Source of the DNA: Rhyzopertha dominica
Taxonomy: Eukaryota; Arthropoda; Insecta; Coleoptera; Bostrichidae
Reading direction: 5' to 3'
Length of the DNA: 64,000 bases
NCBI GenBank assembly: GCA_025024175.1
Contig: QCXZ01000064.1
Coordinates: 9,982,001 to 10,046,000, forward strand
In this document: positions 46,151 to 57,639 of the stretch, one piece after another
How the letters are laid out: every line of letters begins with the position of its first letter
Numbering within the stretch: position 1 is the first letter of the stretch
Notes under the pieces: generated by a model
What the model was told of the DNA's origin: nothing
What the model saw: only the letters and a program-made list of their open reading frames with translations
The model's database searches: none
Made by a program: the position numbers and the translations under genes

Positions 46151-47685
46151 CTCGGTAGTCATAATGTGTGAAAAGATGACTACAAATGGTGTAGTAGTGC
46201 AGAACAAGTCGTGGAGAACATATGTAAATGCCAGATAACACTTTTCATTCTCGAACCGGAACATTGACCTGATGCTAGTATGTAAAACCATTTCTAAAAA
46301 TGTAGTACTTTTTGGGACATACTAAACCTGGCGTTGTTGGGACACATATGTATATTTTTAATTGACGTACACCTTCTAGATGCAGCCATTAGAAAATTTC
46401 ATACTAACTTATACCTAATTTTTTATTTCATGTAAGCAACCTGCATTTAAATACCGACCAATCAGTCAACGGATTTGTTTCCTTTTATTGACACTCCTCA
46501 GCGTAGTTAAGGTCTAGAGCAGATATAGTATGAAATATTTTGTTTTAAAAACAAAAAGAATAACTCATCTACGAATAACTCCCCTAATGATGCCGAGCAA
46601 CCGATTCGGTAGCATCCCTATATATTTATGTAAGCGAATTCAAGTTCTCACAGATTGCCAATAGATGGCACCCCATAAAGAGTAGATAAATTTGAACAAT
46701 ATCCTGTTTACTGGGTTNACTTTAGGTTTTATAATAACCGTTCAATTTAATGTCATAAGAATTAGTTTACCATAATATACAGTACTTATCAGATACTCTC
46801 ACAGATTTATTTATTTCACACTCTAAGCGACCGTAAATTTCTTCCTCCTATCGCATGATCATTACATTTTTCACTGTGAACAAGACACAACAAAAAAATA
46901 CACTTGACACTGGGATTTATGTTATTACCTGTAAAAAGCAATGGCGATTTTTTTCCTTTTATCTGCTCTTTTAACATCAGAAATAACATGTCAATATTTT
47001 AATATGAGAATAGCGTCTAAATCCTTTTAAATTAAAAAATCATGAATTGTTATGCCAGCTTTCCCCTAAGATGCAATGTAAAAGTCATACACCTGCCGCT
47101 ACCTACCGATCAGATTTGGAACCTCTAATTAAGGAGAGCCAATTTCGTAGAATGAAAAATGACAAAGACTGTTATTCTTAGTAGAGTTATCCATAAATTC
47201 AACGATTCAGTTTTAAACTTTTAACGTTACCAAATACATATATAATAAGGCGTAGTTGTAGTAACAGTTTAAATAAGTACCATTGAGCGAAGCAGTACAG
47301 TTGCTAGCGTTCGATTTCAAGCTTGTGTTAAATTGAATCTACACATTTTGTTTGTTTTTTTAGTGAAAATAAAGCCATATCGTATTTAAACGACGCATTA
47401 CGGACGCAGCTAAATATGAGTTACTTTTATGTGACAGTACTTCGGTTTTTTCAAAGCAACTATTCAACATAGTGGTTTATTCAACTGAAAGTCACAAGAT
47501 TCAAACCTTGGTTTGGATTGGATACGGAGATACGGTAAGAACACAAAACGATAATGAATTAATATGGTGAATCTACTGGGCGCAAACGGTCTGACCACAG
47601 AAAGCATCTTGTTTTCTAATGAATTAATGTTTATGATAAATGGTGAAGTGAGATGATTATTATTGTCATTTTTGGGCAAAGGAGA
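46151..47685. other. Nothing recognised
   Basis: AT-rich, with an unresolved base at about 46718. No gene supported. Confidence 0.5.
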
Positions 47686-47689
47686 ATCA

Positions 47690-48040
47690 GCACTGGATGA
47701 GGGAAGGTCACATTCAACGTTCAGAAAAAAGAAGAGCAGGGATTATTGTTGATCTAATTTTAGGACAAATATAAAAAAATTCGATGAAGCACCATGTTAG
47801 GAATTCTTGTACGAAGAACTAATTAGGAATTAGTGTATTCTATTTCCTTATCGTGTAGAAAATGGTGGTGGTTTCAACAAGATGGTACTGCTCCTCATTT
47901 TGCAAGACCTGTGCGTGAATATCAGGGTGCAACATTTCCAGGGAGATGGATTGTTAGACGTCGACCCTTTTAATGCCCACCCAGATCCCCAGACGTTACT
48001 TCTTTGGACTATTTTTTATGTGGGTGATTAAAAAGCACAG
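47690..48040 (+). mobile_element. Mariner-like transposase relic, C-terminal half
   Basis: ENQHWMREGHIQ begins near 47689. After a break, WWFQQDGTAPHFARPVREYQ (~47871) carries the second catalytic Asp. FPGRWIVRRR, a stop, then CPPRSPDVTSLDYFLCG (~47972-48022) include the third acidic position. These match Tc1/mariner-superfamily motifs WFQQDGA.PH and W..RSPDLT.LDFFLWG. A stop and frame changes inactivate it. The first catalytic Asp is not seen here. Confidence 0.8.
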
Positions 48041-48200
48041 CTTTTAAAACAAAACGTGTAAACGGTTTTTATTTATTCTTATGAAAATCATTAATATATT
48101 ACACAGCTTTGTTAATTTCATGCGACTACGGTCGATTTTTATAAAAGCGTTGAAAGAAAAAACATCTTTTTATTCAACGATAAGAGATCTCGCATTTGCG

Positions 48201-48248
48201 CTCTATCCAGAATAGATACATACATGTATGTATCTATTCTGGATAGAG
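48201..48248. repeat. Perfect 48 bp palindrome
   Basis: CTCTATCCAGAATAGATACA, then TACATGTA at the centre, mirrored exactly to TGGATAGAG at 48248, with no loop and no mismatch. It sits at the 3' boundary of LINE D. Confidence 0.97.
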
Positions 48249-49315
48249 TATTGAAGAAAAGCGCAGAAAAACTCCAATCAAATCTCGATTGTCTTAAGCC
48301 AATCTTCAACACCTTCATCAACACGATGGATAGTCGCAAAACCACCAGGCCATGTTGTACGGGGGCATCCGTTGACCATATGTTCAATTGTTTGGAGGGG
48401 GGTCTACACATTCACAAGAAGGGTTGATAAATGGATCCCATTTATTAAGAAAAAAGTTGCATTCCCCATGACTAATGCGAAGGCGATTTAGAGTGACTCA
48501 GAACTATCTCGGGAGGTCAGTTCCTGCTACCTCTTCTGTAGAATCGTCTATAAGCTGTTGATTGAATATATCATGTTTAAGTTAAGTTGCCAAGAAGAAT
48601 ACCATCCATCTTTAATGGTATAAGGAGCACGAAGGAAATCTCCGGCATATCCTCAGAGGTAGCTCTTGCAAAACTCGGGAAATCAGAAACTCATTAGGAG
48701 CTGATTGATATTTTTGCCAAGCTTTATATGTAGCAAACTCTCTGTGAATCTCCGAAGCAGCAATGCTTGAAAGAATCGGAAGCCAAGGTAATGGAGTTGA
48801 CTTAATTGTTCCAGTTATTAGTCGCATTGCAGTATTCAGTTGAGTGTTAATTTTTCCTGTGTGATGACTACTTTTCCAAACAGGACAGCAGTACTCGGCA
48901 GTGCAATAAAGCAAGGCAGTTGCAGAAGTACGGAGTACACTTGCATCTGCACCCCAACTTGTACCAGCAAGTTTATGCAGGATGTTATTTCTGGTCTGTA
49001 ATTTTTTACTAATGTCTTCTAGATGTTTTTGGTACGTTAGAGAGGTATCTAGGGCCACTCTAAGGTATCTTGGCGAAAAGTTATGTTTAAGAACTATGTT
49101 ATTTGACATAGCTTGAAGTTGTTTTGTCTTTTGATGATTGTTGAGATGAAAACAAGTTACTTCTGTCTTCAACGGATTAGGGCACAAGCGCCAGGTTTTA
49201 AAATAGCAATTCATAATCTCGATGTCTCTTGAAAGGTTTTGTTCAAGGACAGAAAAGTTATTACTTTGTAAAGCCAATTCCATGTCGTCTGCATACACAA
49301 ATTAAGGAGTTGAAA
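48249..49315 (-). mobile_element. 5'-truncated LINE, copy D
   Basis: The minus-strand frame 49298-48612 (228 codons) begins at the catalytic YADD (FVYADDMELAL), then FKTWRLCPNPLKTEVTCFHL, FSPRYLRVALDTSLTYQKHL, TRNNILHKLAGTSWGA, AEYCCPVW and MRLITGTIKSTPLPWLPIL. These are the conserved RT thumb and C-terminal segments of a widespread insect LINE lineage. Family sequence continues across shifts to ~48250 (NATFFLINGIHLSTL, QTIEHMVNGCP), including the terminal Cys/His stretch. Everything 5' of YADD is missing, which suggests truncation on insertion. Confidence 0.88.
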
Positions 49316-49669
49316 TGTCGAATAACACATGACTGTAGTAATCAGAAATGTTTAAATTGAGTTTTAGTTGCTTTTAGGCTATTGTCAAATAGCGACAACA
49401 CTTTAAGAATTTGTTGAATAAAGGTACTAATTTAATTTTCAAACAAAATTGTTTTTTTCATCATCTTGTACACGACGATAAAATTAGAAATGCACGTAAA
49501 TTGACACGTACTTAAAAATGGCTAATAAGAAAGCAGGATTGCCTTATAAAAAAACTAATGGAATACATTATATCTCAAATTTTGGACACACTGTATATCT
49601 ACAAGAGCTCTATTCTGCTTCTCTTTTCAAGGACTGTTTACTAAGATAATTTTAACCTAAAAATGCGAG
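49316..49669. other. Nothing recognised
   Basis: AT-rich. CACACTGTATATCTACAAG near 49588 is a minor repeat-like string. Confidence 0.5.
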
Positions 49670-50350
49670 CGCAAACGCGTTGCTTGACTATTCCCATTTA
49701 ATCACGGTGCTGACCTTACGCGATTTGATTTTATATAATTGGCTCTTGATCTCCGGAAATGCGTGCAACCCTGTCATCGTCGAGCTCACCTTTTTACACG
49801 ATGTTGAACAACAATTCCGGCTGGTTAACCATTCAGAAAGGGCGGCCTATTATTGTTTCGCGGCATTTATGGATAGGCGGGCGATTCCGAATGGATTTCG
49901 TAACAAATTGATTTTAAAGTATCTTGGAGTGCCCGGCCACCTTTGTAAGGATTATTCCATTGCCGGTTAATGTAATCACCCCTTCGAACGGCCGACCCCG
50001 GTCGGGCACAAAAGATTTCTGTTAGATCCATTATGTGGCAAATTGCGTGCGTTGTTGAATGTGTTTGGATCGAGCTGACTGCGTTCGATGGGCAGCCATG
50101 CGCGAAACTGCCAGGGTATGTGAGCTTTATTCGAACTGGGGGTTGAATACGAGCAAAGTTCTGTTTTATGTGTCTTTTAGTGCCGTCAATTAATCCGCGG
50201 GGTTGTTGGGGTGGCGCACAGGGGAAGCCGGTAACACGGTAATCGCTGTCTGTTAATTATAATTTCTCGGTAATTGTTAACGGGTTCGCGCATCCACGAA
50301 GTGAGAATGATTATTAAAGATCACCTTTCGTTAATTATGGTGCTGATATG
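49670..50350. promoter_or_regulatory. GC-rich island with TAATTA sites, candidate enhancer
   Basis: The longest GC-richer non-transposon stretch, with repeated homeodomain-type sites in its 3' half (GTTAATTATAATTTC ~50251, GTAATTGTTAAC ~50270, CGTTAATTATGG ~50328). The 96-codon frame at 49680-49970 is not recognised and probably fortuitous. A regulatory role is inferred. Confidence 0.35.
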
Positions 50351-51913
50351 TTGCTAAGTCCTCAAACGGGTGTGTTTTTTCATGACCAGCATGCGGAATT
50401 AATAAAAAAGGTTAAATGATCTAACTCAAAGCATGTTTAGTATTTCTTTTGCAATTTTTGGCTTATTAGATATTTTGGAATAACTAAATTTAAACTGTTT
50501 CATCAAATTCTTCTATTTCCTTTATTTCTGATTTTGCACAAGAAATATAAATAGAACAGTTGTGTATTCTATCATTTTTTGAGACATGGCAAAATTATCT
50601 TTTTTAAAGGCAAACTGGGGTTTTTAGCAATCCACCGATATAAAATTCGATATAACTATTAAATAAAAATATCAATTAGGGACAGTTTTTTAAAATGTTC
50701 TTCCTACATTATCTCTTGTTACAAACAGTTAGTTACGAATAAACCCCAACAAGTACTAAGGCTTTTATAAATAAACTATGAAGCTTTCAAAGCCTGAAAA
50801 GCGTATTATAATTGAACGCTATGTAATATACAGTATTTTCACTTGACTTTGAGTGATCAAGAAATAAAAGGGGGTCGGACTCTTAATACGAGCTTGTAAA
50901 ATGTACGCAACACATTTTTAGATAGTAGTGCCGTTAGAAATGCGTCTTTCAGTAATATTCTGCTAAAACTGTATGCCGCTCTCCAAGAAAGGTTTACCGT
51001 AATATAATAATTATAATTTGCTACATTGCTCGAATGTTTTTTAAAAGAATGCTTTTATATTGCTGTTCTAAAAAGTAGTAAATAATAAAATATCAAAAAG
51101 TACTTTTTTACCCATTACACACCATTACACATTGCACTACGGTGTAAATTTCAACACAGTACAGTTTTGCGCATATTTTAAATACATTAAAAAACAATTG
51201 AATCGTTATAAGTAATATCACTTCCACTGTATCAAACCGTTGTTTGGCAGCTACCAGGTTGTGTAAAAAACTAAAAATTCGTAAAAGTTCTTCTTTTGAC
51301 TATTGCAGGAGTCGTAAAAGATATTCAAGACTTTTATTTCCAGTTGGGTATTTTCGCAATTTATGAAAATAGTGCGAAGGACAAGTGTATATGGCCATAA
51401 TTGCATATCATGTATTTTGAACATTTTATTCGAAGTAATTAGGTACACGAATAACTAACAATACCTTAAAAACTGAAAAATTCCCGCGTAAAACAGCCTC
51501 TTATGGTTCCGCAGTCGTGTATCGTAATTTGTCGTATTTGCCCATTGCAGCAATGATTTTTTTTACATTTAATCAATCCTACCAGTTTAAAAATTGAATG
51601 AACACCCAACACATTGTAGAATAAATGCAAAAGGCACAGTCTGATGCCAAAAAGTATGTGAAGTAAGGTTCGATAAAAAATAAGGGGTTATACGACTTTA
51701 TGCGTCACATTCGTTTTCGATGCTGCTTGTTTTTTTGACATTTTTTAAAAGTGCATTGTCTAATAAATACGTAAGAATAATCATGGCAGTAATAAATAAG
51801 TTATTTATTTATGCACTTTTGTAGCGGAGGTGGTTAATTACTGCCTTTTTTAGCCATTGTTTCGGGATAAATGCAAAATACGGTTTCGGATGTTGACAAA
51901 ATATGGAATATCG
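50351..51913. other. Nothing recognised
   Basis: AT-rich, with no supported gene or repeat. Confidence 0.5.
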
Positions 51914-51921
51914 CTTCATTG

Positions 51922-52621
51922 CAGTGGCGGCTGGTGGCATTTTTATCTGGGGGGGCGCTGATCGAATAATACAAAAAAATGTTTCTATTTTAAATACTTT
52001 TTCTTTTATTTCTCAGAAATGTCCAGTTATCATCGCCACCAAACAATAAACAAACAAAACAAAAAATTTAATACAGTTTAATACAGGCACAGGGCATTTC
52101 CTTTTCCTTAATGTTTACTTTGTTCGCCAAATTAAGAGAACTGAAGTTTAATTTAATCAAATCACACAGTCTCACTTTTGTCTTGAACACAATTTTCCAC
52201 AAAAAAACACCTGTTCGTACGCTTAATAACCGCTCACGTTCGAGTGCATTATTNGCAGAAANGCGCGCTTGNGTCTCGGGCTGAACGAACTGAGCCCGAA
52301 ATTCCACTTAGAGTTAGAATCGCGTGTCGACGCGTGCCATTTCCATCGCATTGGCCACATAACGTATTGGCATCGAAACGCTTTGGGCTTACAGGAATCA
52401 GCCCGCCCGGCACCCGGCAGGCAAGTGAATCAGATGCCTTGCGGGTTCCCGCAGTGCATAAGATTATAAATTAAATACCTACGAGTAATAACTAATAATG
52501 GATATATTAGATCATTAGGTGTAAATGTAAATAAATATTTTAATTTAATTGAATTTAATGTACCTAGTTATTTGCGTAGGGAGGGCGGTGCCCCGCAGCC
52601 CTCCCTCACCAGCCGCCACTG
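51922..52621. mobile_element. hAT MITE (700 bp) with intact ends and target duplication
   Basis: The termini are CAGTGGCGGCTGGTG at 51922-51936 and its exact complement at 52607-52621. They are flanked by an 8 bp direct repeat CTTCATTG at 51914-51921 and 52622-52629. A 15 bp inverted terminus starting CAGTG and an 8 bp duplication are diagnostic of hAT. There is no transposase, so it is non-autonomous. The interior contains a GC-rich block (~52300-52465) with unresolved bases at about 52254-52272. Confidence 0.95.
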
Positions 52622-52629
52622 CTTCATTG

Positions 52630-53040
52630 CCATTATTCTTATAGTGATAGGTTTGTGCTTTATTTTTATATGTTAAATAGTTAATAAAACCTAAAGTTTT
52701 CTGTTAGAAATTTAATCATCCAAATAATACTTGGCATAATTTTTAGGTAGTTAAGTGGTACATTCCGTGAAAATTCGCTAACAGGCAATGCCACCTAGTG
52801 GTGCCATAGTCAACACCATTTGCCAGTAGAGTTATAGAACTCTGTATACACAAAGCCGTAAGTAGGAAAGCAGATGCCTACATCAGGAGGGAGAATGCAT
52901 TGAATGATTTTTTTTATAATTCTCATGTGCACATAAGTTTACAAGCACACGCGCATATTCGAGAAAGGCATCGGAACCTTTATAAAAGTATCATTACATT
53001 TTAATATTAAATAAATATAGGTAAGTATTCATACCCAAGA
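52630..53040. other. Nothing recognised
   Basis: AT-rich flank of the MITE. Confidence 0.5.
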
Positions 53041-53257
53041 GCGCAAAATTCCAGAAGCGCTAAAAGTGTTAAAAGATGAAAAAACTCGTGAACAGTGGAT
53101 AAAAGCAGTTTGTGATGCCCATCCTAAATTGATACTAAACAAAACTTTTTCTGTTTGTAAGAAAAATTTGAAAGAACCAGATATGGTTGCTTTACGTGAT
53201 ATAAATGAAGCAACTGATGGCAATATTATTGAACGAGTAAATATACGCGATTTTTGA
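53041..53257 (+). pseudogene. Possible THAP-like fragment
   Basis: Codons from ~53041 read KIPEALKVLKDEKTREQWIK, then AVCDAHPKLI, TFSVCKKNLKEPDM and a short tail to a stop at 53257. The KDEK.R..WIKA...F.VC.K pattern is reminiscent of THAP zinc-finger domains, as in P-element-like transposases. However, the expected N-terminal C..C is missing and the His after the last Cys is Asn. It may be a chance frame or a decayed host or transposon domain. Confidence 0.3.
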
Positions 53258-53930
53258 ATTCAGAAACGACCAAAAGTTTTTTACAATGCATCAGACATGC
53301 CCACGTTTTTTTTTTTTAGCTGGACTAGTTTAATTACCCTTTTTAACTTATTTTGCCTTAACAATAATAAGTATGACGTAAGTACATAGTTGTTATATGT
53401 ATATACCTGTTTGCTGTTTTCATTTTGATAACGCCAAAAATTTTTATTGCAAATAATATAAAGTTATGAAGTGATGTTTTGATGAGCGTTTGTCTTGGCG
53501 GTCGCCTTCCTATGCGGTTTACTCCCCCGTTTCGAGACTACCTTAAAGGCCCAGCGAGAGTTCTGACAAGTCTGCCTAATTTTCCAAGCATTCATGGAAA
53601 TTGCTTAATTAATTTCACTCAGGCTGGCAAATAATCCGTGAAACACAAATAAAGTGCTCCAAATTAGTTGGGAAAGACGCTGTAGCATTCAGAAGTTGTT
53701 AACTGGTAAACAGGCGGCACACAGCACTGACAAACAGATTCAGGGTGTAGGTATCCGGTATAATTCCCGCATTGTTCGTCGCAATCTTTAAAGGCGTCTC
53801 ATTTTACCTATATCGTATTTCCTACTGTTAAGAGGGTTAAACATACACAACGCGCGTTTCTTTTGCAAAGCTTCTCGACACGGATGTCGCCTGCCAGCTC
53901 TAATTCTTCTTTTGTTCTGGAATTACCTGC
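53258..53930. promoter_or_regulatory. GC-richer island (from ~53480), candidate cis-regulatory DNA
   Basis: After AT-rich DNA to ~53470, composition shifts (GTCTTGGCGGTCGCC near 53492). GCTTAATTAATTTC near 53603 is a homeodomain-type site. No coding frame of note. Confidence 0.3.
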
Positions 53931-55265
53931 GCGACGCTAGTATTGGACGATCGGTTGATAGAATACCCGAAGTCTGAAATATTTCCCATGCAGAAGAGAC
54001 ATTTTAAAGTTAACTATAACCAAAAACTTGACATATCTTTTTGGACGATCAAGCTTATTTTGTTTACTTACTATGTCTGTTTCTACGCCAGAAGGATGCG
54101 TTAATAAAACAGTAAAGTAATTTCCTTCTAAAATGGTAAGTAGAATATAAACCATTTAATGTACATTTTGTTATCACATTGATTAAGAATCATTTTATAG
54201 AATTCAATTTAAAATAAACGTGTAATTTTATGTTTATTGAAATGATAATACGATTATCTGAATGGCAATAATGTTTTTCCATTTCGGTTTATATTTCTAT
54301 CTAGAGTAAAATTAGCCATCGAGGTCCGTGAAGTAGAAGCTGCAATAGCAGGTAATCTTCAGTAGTCAGTACGTGATTCAGCAATTTTGCAGAGTGGCAT
54401 ATTGCCACTATCGTAAAGAATTGATACTGCAATTTGTAATGGAAGGAATATTTGACGTAGCAACTCCATCCCTTCATGTGTTTCTAACCCCAGCACATAC
54501 ACACCTCTATTCGCTAGAGGGGTGCATGGCTGAAGTACAGCGAAACCAAATGACCTGTGTAATTTCTTGGATTTTGTAGTTTTCAATACTCGGCTATCTT
54601 AGACGGTTAGTTTACAATTGCTCCTTTTCCCACCACCTTCATGCGAAGATTTTGCCTTTGCTTACCGAAAGTTGATACATTTGTGGTAAATTTCTAAATA
54701 ATGAATATTTTCATCCTACCAATTAATGTTGAGAATTTTAAAATGTCGAGCGAGTCTGAAACAAAGGTTATACTTTTTAACATTAAGTATACTCTGTTTC
54801 TAGACTTCCTGGAGTTTTTAATGTTTCGTCTGCTCGGACAAAGTACTTACGCCGCCTTAACATTTTCGCTAGTATGCGGTTTTTCTTTTCACATCAGTCT
54901 TTGAAAATCTTGTATTTTCATTTACTTCTTTGATTTGTCTGGAATTAGTGTGGAACGCTCTTTTGAAAGCTATCAGTTCTTTATAAATAAATCCATAGCT
55001 ACCGGTTCTAGAATTGTGAGTTTCGACATTTACGGAAGCCATGGCTGAACATCATTTCAGAAAAACCTGCTTCTCAAATTTATTCAAAAATGTCATTTTT
55101 GGCATGTGAAAAATTAGATACGAATAACTTTGTTTTCATTCGTTGCGATTGTAATTCCAATAGTTTGTTTTAAATTTGTTTAAACGTCATCATATTTGCT
55201 TCACTAGAAACAGACATCCATTTTATAGAGTTTAAAATTTATAATCACATACTACCTACACTCTC
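53931..55265. other. Nothing recognised
   Basis: AT-rich. Short frames at 54359-54586, 54373-54579 and 54701-54904 are not recognised. Confidence 0.5.
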
Positions 55266-55269
55266 TGAG

Positions 55270-55780
55270 ATTAAAGGGTTATACTCGACTCCAAACTACT
55301 GCTTGACAAACAAATACTTAACATTACTAAAAGAGCAAACCAACGACTAAGCTTCATTTGTCGGGCATGTTTTAAATTTAAAATGTTTATATGGTTGTTA
55401 AATTTATATCAATAAATTAGAAAGTGTACAAAATCAGTTTTTGAGGTATATGGTCTACAAACTTCATCTTTATTTAAAAGAAAACCGGTTTAAATCGCTC
55501 AAGTTTTAGAATTCCTGCGCCTTGAGCAATCGTAGGCTGGCATCAGAGGCTTCTATAAAGTAGTTGGTTGACTGTAGCGATATAGTTTGTTTTATTAAAT
55601 ATTTGCTACCTGTGTATGGAACGCGTACGACTATTAAATCTTTCTAACTCGCTTCCTATACTAAATATTATTTAAATTCGCCCCTTGCGCCACTGATGCT
55701 TTTTGCTTCTCAGTCCGTCGATTATGGATGGCCCTGAAATTATTATTTGTGAATTCGCAGTAATTTTATTAATTAGTTGT
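55270..55780 (+). mobile_element. LINE relic (jockey-like C-terminal domain), copy E
   Basis: The plus strand encodes DSKLLLDKQILNITKRANQR then LSFICRACFKFK (~55287-55382), followed by ESVQNQFLRYMVYKLHLYLK (~55420), NRFKSLKF, and after a stop ALSNRRLASEASIK and LVDCSDIVCFIKYLLPVY (to ~55616). These are the post-palm segments of jockey-like RT proteins in the right order, as also seen in LINE C. Stops and shifts show decay. The palm and everything 5' are missing. Confidence 0.8.
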
Positions 55781-56869
55781 AAATAATCTGTATAACTCGA
55801 CTACTCCATATAAGCCCATTATAGTCACAATTTTTATAAAGAGCATATACTCGTCATCTTTATAGCTTCTTGTAAGAACTTTGTCTTATTTATTCTCTAG
55901 CTCAAAAGCTACAGATTTCTTTCGTTTATAATGTATAACGTTATTAGTTTGCTGTACCTGTAAACATTTTACAACAAGAAATGTATTCTATCACATAGAG
56001 CCTTCCATAAGTGCTTGGCTAGCATAAGTTCAATACTTAGGTAAAGTGCGCGCCAGGAAAGAAAGCAAACGTGATGGGGACGACAGTTGTCGCGAGACAT
56101 TTAAATTATTGGCGTGCCCGTCATATTCATGGTCGCAATTTCAGGCCAGGACGGCGAATACTCGTATTAACTCGGACCGCCCATGCGGTTCACTTCGTTC
56201 AAATTGTTGACGATGTTACATTCCTAAGATGCAACTTCTTTCCTGACGCTCACTATATGTAAAATGCATGCTCAGTATATGTTTTATGTGTTGATTGATT
56301 GATTAGACAGGACGTGTTACTTAATTCGAAATGTCACAATCTTCATTCACAGACAACCTTGATTTTAACATCGAGTAGTAAGACTACAGTAATGAGGGCT
56401 TTATTTTCTTTTACTTTTCTGAAAAGTATGCCAGAATTTTTTTTTCGCTGGCACTATTAATATTCATTACAGTTTTCCACTTTTGGAAACACGTACGTTC
56501 CTTCCTGTACATGAGGCGAATTTTTAGGCAGTAGTTTTACTACGGCCCCTAATAAAATGGCGCTTCTTCCACGTCTTCATTTTCGCTCGTCTTGAAACCG
56601 AAACAACCAAAACTATATACAAACAACTATTCAGAACCGTTCAAAATAAACAAATTCTTGTTATCCCTGGCAACGAGATACGTAATTTAAAAAAATTCTA
56701 GTAATAAAATGCTATAGATAAAATACACGACGATTACATTTAATTATCACCCCAAACGTCATCAGCGTCTCGACTAACCTGTCGGCACAAAAAAAACTTT
56801 CAAAGATAAAATGCAATATTATCGTTTTGTGTAATAAATAAATATTCTAGCTTTTAATTTACTTATTCA
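55781..56869. other. Nothing recognised
   Basis: AT-rich, with a slightly GC-richer patch at 56070-56260 whose 63-codon frame is not recognised. Confidence 0.45.
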
Positions 56870-57320
56870 GGATATGACTATCATTAGCGCCCAGAAAGCG
56901 TTTATTAGCCAGCAACGTCACCGTAAAGGGCTTAGTTAGCGTAGCCCTCGGCGGTGCGAATTATTCTATTGGGGAAAATATAACACCGACAGTAAACATA
57001 ATTAACAACAGATTGCACAAAGGAAGGCAATACGACGCCAATAATGAGCACCGCCGTCACAAGCAACAAATAAACGAAGCCTTGTAACATGTTTTAAACA
57101 ATCGCGGGCGGCGTCGCAGGGCACGTGGTCGGCACGCGTCGCCAGAAATTGCACGCCATAGGGCTGATTATCCGCCTGCAACAAAAGAGGATCGCGGTGA
57201 CGTTGATGTGTGTAGCTACCAATTTATTAGCAGGCTATGTTTGCCAGACCACCGGGCTCCATCAACCCCCACGACTTCGTCCGTGTGGGAGTACTACGAA
57301 CTATTAACGTCGTGTTTCAA
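56870..57320. promoter_or_regulatory. GC-rich island, candidate cis-regulatory DNA
   Basis: GC-rich block (GGGCGGCGTCGCAGGGCACG near 57106), without a recognisable protein in any frame. ACATAATTAACAAC near 56996 is a homeodomain-type site. Function is inferred only from composition. Confidence 0.3.
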
Positions 57321-57639
57321 AACCGGTTATTATGGAAATTGGCTTAACTTTTTCCGGATTTCTGGATTTGACGTAATGAGCGCGTGACATGCAACTCGCT
57401 AACAATCGCTCTTCGGTAATTTGGTGACGATGATGCTGAGAACCTTTGTTCAATTAGTGATGTTATCTGCGATTTACGTAAAAAGAACCTGAAAAACATA
57501 TGGAAGTTTCAAACAGAAAGTAAAATTCACGATGGTACCGTATTCGCTTCAAACTCTAAATGTTTGTATTCNTTAAATAAATATTCACAGATTTAGTATC
57601 CCACAGATGTNTAGCATTTTTCCACATANTCCCCATTCA

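Noticed and set aside
49680..49970. 96-codon plus-strand frame as a gene
   Set aside because: It lies in a GC-richer island where stops are rarer, and no domain, signal peptide or homologue is recognisable.
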